Assembly: GCA_003194525.1 (NCBI GenBank)
Contig: NBIV01000323.1
Coordinates: forward strand, 1 to 61,767
Direction: 5' to 3'
Source of the DNA: Gracilariopsis chorda
Lineage: Eukaryota; Rhodophyta; Florideophyceae; Gracilariales; Gracilariaceae
DNA length: 61,767 nt
Position 1 is the first letter of the stretch. Each line of letters begins with the position of its first letter. The notes under the pieces are model-generated. The model saw only the letters and a list, made by a program, of their open reading frames with translations, ran no database searches and was not told the origin of the DNA. Below, in pieces: positions 42,976 through 53,099 of the stretch. Made by a program: the position numbers and the translations under genes.

Positions 42976-45640
42976 TTGGGAGAGGCGTCCTCAGAGATGA
43001 AGCTTTTGACGCCCGAGGCGTCGCCATCTCGCTCCCCGGTGAAAATCCTTTCAAGGAAGGACACCTTAGACGCGGACTCTGCACACCTTTCTGTGCTGCG
43101 TCGCCTGTGGATACGGATTAAAAACCCCTGGATCCCGGACAGAGTCTTGGTCATGGCCAAGCGCATCTACAAGGTTGACGCCAACCTTGACCTTGACACC
43201 CATTTTATGGTGAGATTTCTAACAGTCCTGGACACAGGTGCAGGCCCCAACTTCATCTTGGAATCATTGCTACCCCCGCAGGTGCAGTTTCGTATCCGAT
43301 CCGAAACGGTTTCCGACGTCGCAGATGCGAACAATAATCCGTTAAAAACGGTGGGTACCGTCGACTTAGTCGTGTGGTTGGGCACCTCCGTGGTGAAGCT
43401 CGACTTTATGGTTTGTCGGTCATTGGCCGCTCCAGTCATACTGGGATGTGATTACTGCGACAGATTTGTCGACGCAATCAGGCCCCGCCTTAGGCGTGTG
43501 TAACTCGAAGACGGATCGTCAGTCCCGATCGTCCGTCGCCCGCTGAAGCGTGCTTCGCAGAAGCAGGTCCCACTACCTGCTGCACAGGAACCACCGCCCG
43601 CGTCTCGCGAGTCCATCAAACTTCGAGTCGCAGCCGCGGTTTCTATACTGCCTGAGTCCCAAGCCTGGTTGCAGGTCAATTGCCGTCAACACGGTCTTCG
43701 AGTTATTCAACCTCTGTCTTCGTTATACGAGAAGTACCAGCTCGCGCTGGCAAATGGAATTGTTCACGCTACCCCGGATGCCCTTGTCTGGATACTTGTT
43801 GCCAATCTTGGCCAACGCCCCCAGTATCTGGTAAAGAACCAATTAATCTGAAGCGTCACTCCACACCCCCTTGGGATGCTGACGACGAAGATGACGACCG
43901 CTGATGTTTTCGGAATTGCCGCCTCTTCTGAGGAAGCCACCCCCACTACTGATGAACTATCGTCAAAGGAGGGAGAGGAAACCGTTGTTTTAACGTCGAA
44001 CACCCCGAATAACTCAGAATCGACGGCCACACCTGTATCACAGGACAATGTTACAGCGAGTTTTGACCAAGTAGACCCCATGAAGGCACTCGAAGATATA
44101 GGCCTCGGCCATGTGCTGGAGTCACACCGCGACAGACTCCGTGCAATGCAACGGGAATTTAACACGATGTGGGATGGCTCGCTCCGCGAGATTAATGCTA
44201 CGGAACACCGGATAGATTGGTTACCGGGTGCACGTCCGATGGCACAACCCCCTTACAGGGCAGGACCGAACGTTCGGGAAGAGGAGCAGTCCCAAGTGAA
44301 CATAATGCTCCGCGCAGGTGTGACAGAGCTCGCTCAATCACCCTGAGCATCCACAGTTGTACTGGTTTTGAAGGCTGACGGAACCTGGAGGTTCTGTGTC
44401 GACTATCTCCGGCTCAATGCCGTGGATTTTAGGGACACATATCCCATCTCTCGTATGGACGAGTGCATCGACTCCCTTGGACACGCTCCCGTGTTCACGG
44501 CTTTGGACGCCAATTGGGGTTATTGGCAGGTCCCTGTTAGAGAGGAGGATCGCGATAAGACCGCGTTTACCTGCCACGCAGGATCGTACCACTTCAGGCG
44601 TATGCCATTTGGTTTGAACAACGCTCCCGCTGCCTTTCAAAGTGCAATAGATATTCTATTGCACTGCGTCAAGTGGTGGAGCTTGCTGGTCTACCTGGAT
44701 GATATTATCATCTTCTCCAATGATTTGGACGACCATCTCACCCATGTCAGGGAAGTTCTGACCGTACTCCGCGATGCGGGAATTACCCTCAACTTGAGGA
44801 AGTGCGAGTTCCTCACAGATACTGTCAAATATCTGGGACATATCATCCGTCCGGGACGGTTCATGATCGAGAAGGATCGAGTCAAGTCCCTCGTTGCGGC
44901 TAAGAAACCCCGCAGTCAAACGGAACTCCGCTCCTTTTTAGGGCTATTCAACGTCTACCGACGGTTTATCTCGAACTTTTTCGGAAATCGCGGCACCGTT
45001 CAACGCGTTGTTACGCAAAAAAAATCCGCCACAGTTGGGACAATTCACGCCCGAGCATTCGGAAGCGTTTAACTCTTTAAAGGAGGCTGTCACGTCAGCA
45101 CCTATCTTATCTTTAATCAAACTGGGACTCCCGTACTCCGTGGACACGGAATCGAGCGACTACCAAGTTGGTTGTGCTCTTTTCCAAACCACCCCAGAGG
45201 GGGACCGAAGGCCAATTGGTTATTGGTCACGCTCGCTCAATGTCCACGAGCGGAATTACTCTGTGTCGGAGAAAGAGTGTCTCGCCGTCGTGTGGGCGCT
45301 TTCCACCCTACGCCCCTATCTTATGGGATTTCAGTTTACCGTATACACGGATCATTCCTCGTTGAGGTGGTTAATGAACATATCCGATCCCTCGGGCCGC
45401 CTTATGCGCTGGAGAATCCGCCTTGCGGAATATGACTTCCCAAGTCATATATAAAAAGGGAGCGCTCAAAACCCAGGCCGACGCTTTGTTGCCTTTACCC
45501 AAAAATGGGAAAGCACTCCCAATGGAGGATGACGACATTCCATGCTTCATGGCTGAAGAACCGGATGAACCGGAGAGGAAGTTCGAGGAATGGCCAGAAG
45601 ACTGGGATGAAGATGCTGACTTTGACAACTTACTCGCATC
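42976..45640 (+). pseudogene. Pol of element B: protease, RT, RNase H
   Basis: The protease has an intact VLDTGAGPNF (43230-43250). The RT keeps RFCVDYLRLNA, FTALDANWGYWQVPV, FGLNNAPAAFQ and the catalytic VYLDDIIIFS (44690-44720). RNase H keeps YSVDTESSDYQVGCALF, EKECLAVVWAL and YTDHSSLRWL (45130-45375). Stops at 43501, 43849 and 44343 and frameshifts near 45040 and 45450 make it a pseudogene. No ATG begins pol; its first open codon is TTG. Confidence 0.85.
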
Positions 45641-48090
45641 CCGCGGGACCCCTGAGAAACCCTTATCGGGAAGTTTTGTACCGGTTTCACCGGAGGAATT
45701 GATCCGAGAACAATTCGGTGACCTCTTCTGTATAAGGATTCGTGCCCGTTTAAACGGTGGCGAAGACCTCCCGTTCGAAGTGAACGAGAAAGGCTACCTC
45801 ATTCGGTTGGTCGAAGCTCGCCTACAGATTGTGCTACCTCATTTTCTGCAATCGCGGGTGTTACACCTCTCGCACTATGCGAAGCTCGGTGGCCACGTAG
45901 GTGGGAGGAAGCTCTACCTCACCCTGCGAAGGGCTTTTTACTGGCCCACCATGGCGTTTGATTGCTACGCAACTGTGCGGTTTTGTACCGAATGCTCGAA
46001 GAACCGGGTGAAGCTCCGCAGCGAAGAAAATGAAGTTATTTCCTGCTAGGGCGCCACTCGAGTTTATTGCAATCAATATTCTCGGACCTCTCCTCAATAC
46101 AAAGAGAGGCAACAAGTTCTTACTTGTGATCACCGATCGCTTTTCAGAGCTTGTTCGGACTGTCCCTCTTCGAAGGATAACTGCTTTCACGGTGTCCCAG
46201 GCTCTGGTAACGCACTGGATTTTTGTTTACGGTCCTCCTGTGGAGTTGCTCTCTGATAACAGACGGCAGTTCGCGTCCAAGTTCTTCCAGGACGTGTGTC
46301 GCATCCTGGACGTGAAGAACTTGTTCACGACTACCTACCATCCCCAGTGTAATGAGCAAGTAGAACGGTTCAAACGGACTTTGTTGGCCTCTCTCCGTTC
46401 CTACGGTGCTGGTCACCCCAAAACCTGGGACTTGTATGCAGATGCTTTAAAATTTGCATACAATACACAAGCTCACCGGACTACGGGAGTGTCACCGTTC
46501 GAATTGGTTCTATCTCGTTCACCCCCGCCTGTGGCGTTAGAATCCCAAGCCAACTTGGACAATTTCCCATCTGTGGGTCGCTACCGCCAAGAATGGAAGC
46601 AATGGCTTACTGAACTGCTCCCTGCAGCGCAAACGTCTATGGAACGCGCGCAAGCCGCGTATAAGTGGGATTTAGACGCTCGTTTACGAGATAATGCTCC
46701 CCGCATAGGGGCTAATACCTACGTCTTTATACGTAAGGAATATTATAACCCGGAACGGGAGAAGCGTCACAAGCTTTCGTTTGTGGCGGATGGATCGTTT
46801 AAAGTGGTATCCGTTACCTCCGACACTGTCGTAGTGGAAATGGGCAAGGCACACGAGCGGATTTCCCGCGATCGTGTTGTACCCGCCCCTCATCCCTCGT
46901 CTGAGGTCGTCCTGGAAACGGGGAAACCCGTCTCTATAGACTCAGCAACGCCGCAAACCACGGAACTAAATAGACCAACTACTCTACCACACCCTACTCG
47001 GGGCCTCTCAGATTTACCAACTTTGTCAGAACCCCCGGCTCGGCCGGATCGTTCAGGTCCAAACGGACCTTTCTCTACTCGTAACACTAACGCCCCTTTG
47101 GCGCGCATTTACACCCGCCATGTGGGATATTCTACTATTACTACCCTTGCTCTGTCTAAGGAGGGGGAGGGAACTTATCGCCACGCTGGAAATTTAATAC
47201 TGTCGCAACGGGATTTGGGCTGTGAAACACGGAAGGTCGATGAAGCCTCGCAATCCCCCACACAGGGTTCCGGAACGACGCAGTTGCACCGTATGATACG
47301 GGAGAGTGGACCGACATCGCAGTCCGTACCCCCTAACCAGGGCAATTCCCTGAATCAGGATAGCGATATCGTTTCGCAGACCCCTCATCATGGTGTAGTC
47401 GCAGAACCGTCATCGACGGAATTTCCCACCAAATCGGATTCCTCAGCACCATTCACACCGCTGGTAGCAGGCAACGCACGCCTTGGAAAACCAGCAACGC
47501 TGGAAATTGAAAAGACCATCTTGAGGGAGGAAGGCAGGAATGCACATCTTGCAACTCAAGTCCCTGGATATACAGCCCCGGACTTGCGACCCGTTCATAA
47601 CGGGAATGTTGTCCGAACCTCGGAGATAGAAATGCCGAAGTCTCCGCGCAATCGCGGTAATATACCGAGCGTCTCGGAAAAATCCAGCGTCGTCGCCAGG
47701 GTTAAAACGGTCGTCCTGGATGATACGCCTCTTGAGGAAAACATCACACCTCAATTAGAGACAAAGTCCCCGAACAGGGTGTCCACTGCGCCAGCTGTCC
47801 ACGCCCCATCAGGGAGTTTGAGGCAACAAACTGGAGCACCGGAAGTAACCGCTGGATACCGGGTGCCAACACAGCAGTGCACGGCTCAGCCGGACAGTGT
47901 AACGCCCAAGTCAAGGGAGGCGGAACGCAAGGAGGCGGTTCAGAGCCACATGCAGTGGGAGTCACGTGAACGCACGGAGATTGTGCGCCCCGCACCGATC
48001 ACATCGCGATGCGGAAAGCCCAACCAGGGAGTGACCTCCACACAACGGCAAGATGCCCGCAAACTCGCGGTTCGAATGGAATACCGTTAA
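45640..48090 (+). CDS. Integrase and long linker of element B
   Basis: The HHCC zinc region (LHLSHYAKLGGHVGGRKLY ... RFCTECSKNRV) ends in one frame. The core and linker form an open frame 46030-48090. The core reads FIAINILGPLL (first catalytic Asp changed to Asn), ELLSDNRRQFASKFF (second Asp present) and HPQCNEQVERFKR (Glu present). After HKLSFVADGSFKV comes a linker of about 390 residues rich in Ser, Thr, Pro, Gln and Asn that looks disordered. The DNA of the linker contains seven perfect hairpins within about 350 bases (for example 47590-47604). Insertion activity is lost through the Asp to Asn change. Confidence 0.8.
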
Positions 48091-48135
48091 AATGGGAGGG
48101 AAGACCCCCGCAAACTAGCGATAGGACCCAATTAC

Positions 48136-48530
48136 CGGGGTACGCGGCAACCTTTCCACGAAGACACCCTCTTGAGGGATATTATTTTGCACTCTGCGCC
48201 GCATCCTCCGAGCGAAGCCGGCATGTTGCATCCTGACGCACCCCTGAGGGGAAATATCCCGACCATCGGGCAACCCCTGACAAGCGAGGTCATCATAACA
48301 CGGCAAGGCCGGCAGGTATACAAACAAGAGTTTGTGATCGACCGAATTGTCGGGCGCACCTGAAATCAGGAAGGCATTCTAAGATACTGCGTGCGTGGGT
48401 ACGGATATGACCCAAGCTACGACACCATGGAACCCATCAAACACCTCCCTCATTCGAAGGTGATCCGGTATCACCGCAGCGCGGGTACCGCAAATCCAGC
48501 TACGCTGTGCAACGCCCAGGTGGGATATTA
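48136..48530 (+). pseudogene. Chromodomain of element B
   Basis: After the linker a second frame gives VYKQEFVIDRIVGRT, a TGA at 48361, then NQEGILRYCVRGYGYDPS and MEPIKHLPHSKVIRYHR. Alignment with C (YEREFVVYRLVGHTCDQDG, then YRVRWYGYDPS, WEPIEHLP) shows a chromodomain with the W of RWYGY lost. Chromodomains steer integration to marked chromatin. Confidence 0.7.
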
Positions 48531-48715
48531 ACGCCGCGAAGCCGGGCAAGGTAGGAAAGAAGGAGTACACTCCGTTTTATATGAACTCCGTCAAGGACGG
48601 GAATGAACGAGAAAAAGTCGTTCTAAACGGGAACGTTTACTCAGGAGCCTCGCGCTCCTGTGCGATGCTAAGATACATTACTGGCTAAGCCAGGGAAAGA
48701 GACCAGGATACTGGA

Positions 48716-49548
48716 TTAGAGGTTTGACCCCTCCCCATCGTCCGGGGCGTTCCCACCCGCAAGCCGGTAAGCCAAGGCATCCGCCATCGCGCTGACGTCA
48801 CCCGAAAACTCGACAGCGCTTAAAACCACTCCGCGGAGGAAGCGGGCAATGATATCGCTTTCATTGACTGTACCCCCACTGGCGAGTGAAGGCCTGGAGC
48901 TCCCCGTCGGAGGACTAGGAACCGGAGGCACCCCCTCGGGGGAGTCGTCTACGACCATGCCGGCAACGTCTAGTTCCATGTCCCCCGGCTCTTCGGGTTC
49001 GTTATTCACCATCGGGTCATCCCCGCTATACGCGCGGTAGTAATCGTCGGAATCAACGTACCCAATCGGGTGGTCGTCCGGCACGTGTCGCGGTGCGTCG
49101 CGGAGTTCCCTCGCCTCCGCGGAGGAAATCTCCTCGGAGGAAATCTCCCGGAACTCCCAGGGATCGAAGTAGATGAAGACCCCCGCAGGCGGTGTTTCTA
49201 CCAAGAACCGGACTACCGGTACTGCCACCGCCGCCGTCAAGCCGAACGCTCTGATCCAGCGGCACCTTGCTACAGTCAATACTGTCGATCAAACCAAGTA
49301 ATTGGAGTACTTTTTCATTATTGGCAATACCCCCAAGGGGGATGCTGAGGTCCAGATTGCGAATAGCGGCCTGCACAGGTTGGATGAACCACAGTCGATA
49401 CTGGTCATAAACCTCAGCGAGGATATACGCTGCAGTGCGGGCATCCCACTCGGTTACCATTACCGACCAAAGCCCCGACTGGGGATCCTGAATCAAAAAG
49501 GAACCGAGGTACTTAAGTGCCGGCTGGAGCTCAACGTAGCAACCCCGG
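48716..49548 (-). CDS. Antisense ORF at the 3' end of element B (unknown protein)
   Basis: On the minus strand, opposite to pol, two overlapping frames appear to encode one protein. The first (to about 49205) has YVELQPALKYLGSFLIQDPQ, TEWDARTAAYILAEVYDQYR and IQPVQAAIRNLDLSIPLGG. The second (49279-48716) has FIYFDPWEFREISSEE, ELRDAPRHVPDDHPIGYVD, DYYRAYSGDDP, an acidic stretch and ESDIIARFLRGVV ... AMADALAYRLAGG. Copy C carries the second half in the same place. Between copies 19 of 63 codons in the first block differ silently and 8 change the residue, which supports real coding. I do not recognise the family. No promoter is identified. Confidence 0.6.
49206..49548. other. Single-copy centre of the B/C palindrome
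   Basis: This segment of about 340 bases is not repeated in the other arm. Its minus strand encodes the N-terminal half of the antisense ORF. It contains a perfect CCCCC-AA-GGGGG hairpin (49330-49341). No LTR is present. Confidence 0.6.
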
Positions 49549-49552
49549 CAAG

Positions 49553-50029
49553 TTTGGGTAGAAACAGCGCCCTTGCGGGGGATTTTATCTACTTCGACCC
49601 CTGGGAGTTCCGGGAGATTTCCTCCGAGGAGGCGCGCGAGCTTCGCGATGCGCCCCGGCATGTGCCGGAAGACCACCCGGTGGGGTACGTCGATTCCGAG
49701 GACTACTACCGCGCATACGGCGGGGATGACCCAATGGTCGATACCGAACCGGAAGAACCCGGGGAGATGGACGTAGAGGAAACCGGCGCTAGCGCGGAAG
49801 CTTCCAGAGAGGGGTACCTCCAGCCGAGCCTGCTGCTGACCCCTCGGCGGCGAGTGCCGGACCTTCTATCCCCAGCGGGGTGACGGCGAATGAAAACGAG
49901 ATTATCGCACGTTTTCTCCGGGGTGCCGGTCTAAGCGCTGCCGAGGTATCGGGGGATGTCACCGCCATGGCGGACGCGTTGGCTTCCCGCCTTGCGGGTG
50001 GTTACGCCCCGGACGATGGGGGTGAGTGA
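49553..50029 (+). pseudogene. Antisense ORF of element C, C-terminal half only
   Basis: The plus strand, antisense to element C, encodes DFIYFDPWEFREISSEEARE, LRDAPRHVPEDHPVGYVDSE, DYYRAYGGDDPMVDTEPEEP, then after a frameshift near 49820-49870 NENEIIARFLRGAGLSAAEV and TAMADALASRLAGGYAPDDG with a stop at 50027-50029. It matches the B copy apart from a 15-base tandem insertion in B (ISSAE). The N-terminal half is lacking because the sequence here switches to the shared centre. Confidence 0.6.
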
Positions 50030-50218
50030 AACCTCTAGTCCAGTTCCCTGGTTCTTCTTTCCTGGCATCGCCAGCTAGTGTAGTATAGTGTTGTGGGGAT
50101 CTAGCTGCTCCCTTCGATAAACTTTCCCGTTTAGAACAGTGATTCTCGTTTGACTTCCCCGTCTTCGACGGACGTTGCCTTGTTATCCTTTCCTACGCCC
50201 TCCGCTCGCGCGGCAAAG

Positions 50219-50530
50219 TTACCCAACTTGGGCATTTACCAGCGTGGCTGGAGATCCAGTTCTCGTTTGACGGTGGTATCGCACGACCTGCGACCGTGGA
50301 AGGTGTTCGATTGGCTCCCACTTATCCCCACTGGGGTCATACCCGTACCAGCGGACGCGGTATTGTAGAATACCATCCTGGTCGCAGGTGTGTCCGACAA
50401 GTCGGTATACTACGAACTCTCGTTCGTAGACCTGCTGGCCGTGACGGGTGGTCGTTGTACTCCCTTGCAAGGGTTTCCCGCGGTGCGGTATAATGTCCCT
50501 TAGCAGGGTGTTCGGCGATAACTCCGGCAT
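50219..50530 (-). CDS. Chromodomain of element C
   Basis: The frame has VYEREFVVYRLVGHTCDQDG, LQYRVRWYGYDPSGDKWEPI and EHLPRSQVVRYHR, with the chromodomain aromatics (Tyr/Phe at the start, Trp-Tyr in RWYGY, Trp in WEP). It is C-terminal to integrase as in chromoviruses and would bind a histone mark at the target. The upstream linker is in other frames, so it is not joined to integrase in this copy. Confidence 0.75.
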   Translation of the reverse strand: MPELSPNTLLRDIIPHRGKPLQGSTTTTRHGQQVYEREFVVYRLVGHTCDQDGILQYRVRWYGYDPSGDKWEPIEHLPRSQVVRYHRQTRTGSPATLVNAQVG

Positions 50531-53070
50531 TGCCGTGCCTGTACTAGCGGCCGCTGCTCGTGCGGGAGGATATCCCTCAAGAGGGTGTTTGGCGTCATGG
50601 TTTTCACCGCCAAGTCATTCCCCTTTGGGGCAGGGCCGTTTCCGCTTTTGTTGTATTGCGGGCAAACCGCCAGTCGGCGGGGAACTTGGGCTCCGCCTTC
50701 GTGATTGAGCTCACGAACCGCGAGTTTGCGGGAAGATGACCGCTCCTGCGGAATCAGCGTTTCCACGATCCCCTGGGGGGTCGTGTGCGACGCGGTGATT
50801 GGATGGCAAACCGTCTCCGTGCCAGGCGCACGAGCGCTCTGCACCATACGTTCCGGCGACGCCGTGGTGTCCCCGGCTACTGACGGGTTGCCTGGGGATA
50901 ACTACGGTACACCGGTATTCTGGTCAAAATTCCCCTTTGGGGGGTGCCGGGCAGTTGCCGATGACACCCTTTTCCGGGCCCTTGCCGCTAAGCGCGGTGC
51001 ACCGTCTCCATGAGGAGGGGCAGCGTCCAGTACGACCGGTTTCGAGCGTGCGATGGCGCGCGCTTTTTCCGAGTTCTTCAGTTCTTCGCCGCAGTTTTGC
51101 GGAAGTTGGCGCAAATTATTCCCCGGAACGGGGGCTTCGATTCTGTTGACGACGGGAGGCGTTTCCGGCGCTTGCGCGCCAGGGCCTGAAGCTTCGACTG
51201 CGGCTTGGCTGCTTTTTTCCCCAAGAGGAGTGTGGGTATTTCCCAGCGACGCTGGCGTATCTGGGCGCCTTTTCTCCGCGGGGCGCCGGTCTGCTGGACC
51301 TAATTGGACCGCTTCCGCGGGGGCTTCCGCCAATGGCGGCTTCGATGCATCGCTCTGCTCAGGGGATTGGGGGCGATCGTCACCATACTCACGTATCGGG
51401 GATCATTCCCTGAAAGGGGTGTGCGGTAGTTGCGCTTCATCTTCCCGTGTAGCACGGTATATTTCCCGCGTTTGTGGCGATGACTCCGGGGATGGATCAG
51501 GCGATTGCATTTCCGCTGCTGCGGTTTCGGGGGGAGCTTCTTGTTTTCCCGTGACGGACGGTATAATTGGCGCTTTTGCGGGGCCTGCGCATCTGGTTCC
51601 TGTTGCGCAGCACTGCACGAGAACGGGGGATTAGTGTCGTGTGACATAATCCGTGCTCCACAGTCAGTGTTCCGTATGTTACGTGTTTCCCGTTCCGACG
51701 GCGATATCGTTCCTCGAAAACGAGTGTTCTCTTCCCCCTCTTTAGACGGAGCGGTGGGGTAAGGGACAACATTCCCCGCCTGGCGGGTATAAAGTCGCGC
51801 CAGGGGGGCGGGCGTGGTAGGGGTAGACGCTGAGAGGCCCGAATTACCCGGCTGAGCCGGTGAGTCCGGCAGGGTCGGTAGGTCTGACAGTCCCCGGCTG
51901 GGGTGTGGTAGTACCGTAGGCATAGTACTCTCGGAGGATTTGGGTGTCGCAGAGTCCGTAGAAACGGGGCTGCCTGGATCCAGGACTACCTCTGACGAGG
52001 GAGGAGGGGCAAGGGCAACACGAACACGGGAAATCCGTTCGTGCGTGTCGCCCATCTCTACCACGACAGTGTCGGTGTTTACGGAGATGACCTTGAATGG
52101 TCCATCCGCCACAGGCAAGAGTTTATGGCGCTTCTCCCGTTCCGGGTTGTAGTACTCCTTCCTGATGAAGACGTAGTTATTCGCCCGACTCGGGGACGGT
52201 TTCCCTCGCAAGCGAGTATCAAAATCCCGCTTGTACGCGGCTTGCACACGTGCCATTGACTCTTGCGCGGCAGGGACCAGCTTGGAAATCCATTGCTTCC
52301 ATTGCTGCCGGTAGATACCCACTGATGGGAAATTGTCCAAGGTAGTTTGGGATTCCAGCGCCACAGGCGGGGGTGTTCTGGATAGAACCAACTCGAATGG
52401 CGAAACTCCGGTAGTCCGGTGTACCTGCGTTTTGTACGCGTAGGTTAATGCATCAGCGTACATGTCCCAGTTCTTTGGGTGGTCTGCGACGTAGGAACGT
52501 AACGCCGCGAGTAACTTCCGGTTAAACCGTGCAACTTGCCCATTACATTGGGGGTGGTAGGTAGTCGTGAACAAGTTCTTGACATCCAGGATGCGACAAA
52601 CATCCTGGAAGAACTTGTTCGCGAACTGTTTCCCGTTATTGGAGAGCACCTCCACGAGGGGACCGTAGACAAAAATCCAGTGCGTCACCAGAGCCTGGGC
52701 AGCCATGAGAGCGGTTATCCTCCGAAGAGGGACAGTCCGTACCAGCTTGGAAAAAGCGGTCGGTAATGACAAGTAGAAACTTGTTTCCACGTTTCGTGGT
52801 GAGTAGTGGTCCGAGAATATCGATCGCGATAAACTCGAGTGGCGCCCTTGTGGGGAATAGTTTCATCTTCGTCGCATTTTTGCGGAGTTTCACGCGATTA
52901 TTCGCGCATTCGCTACAAAACCGCACGGTTGCGTAGCAATCCACCGCCATGGCGGGCCAATAGAAATCCCTTCGCAGGGTTAGGTAGAGTTTCCTCCCAC
53001 CTGGGTGACCTCCAATGGGGGCGTAGTGTGATAGATGTAACACCCGCGACTGCAGGGAATGAGGTACCAC
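50530..53070 (-). pseudogene. Integrase and linker of element C
   Basis: The zinc region LHLSHYAPIGGHPGGRKLY ... RFCSECANNRV is at 53030-52880. The core reads FIAIDILGPLL (first Asp present), EVLSNNGKQFANKFF (second Asp changed to Asn, about 52650) and HPQCNGQVARFNR (Glu changed to Ala, about 52530). A frameshift near 52750 joins two frames (52636-53070 and 51300-52790). The linker (51700-50530) is broken into several frames and dense in small hairpins. Insertion activity is lost. Confidence 0.8.
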
Positions 53071-53099
53071 AATCTGTGGGCGGGCTTCGACCTTCCTTA

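Larger units (their letters stand above)
39937..49205 (+). mobile_element. Ty3/gypsy chromovirus-like element B, degraded, no 3' LTR
   Basis: Order: 5' LTR, primer site, gag, protease, RT, RNase H, integrase, long linker, chromodomain, then an antisense ORF, where it joins element C tail to tail. Many stops and frameshifts are present in gag, protease and RNase H; integrase plus linker is one open frame of 686 codons. Protein identity to C is about 75-85 percent by eye. No 3' LTR or target duplication is found; the flanks (CGTGT before 39937, AATAT after 59046) do not match. Confidence 0.9.

Noticed and set aside
48116..48600. Expected 3' LTR of element B after the chromodomain
   Set aside because: No TGAAGTGCAA or other LTR block occurs between the chromodomain and the B/C junction.
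50219..51700. Regularly spaced short palindromes, considered as a CRISPR-like array
   Set aside because: Stems and spacings differ throughout, the sequence aligns with the coding linker of element B, and the setting is eukaryotic.
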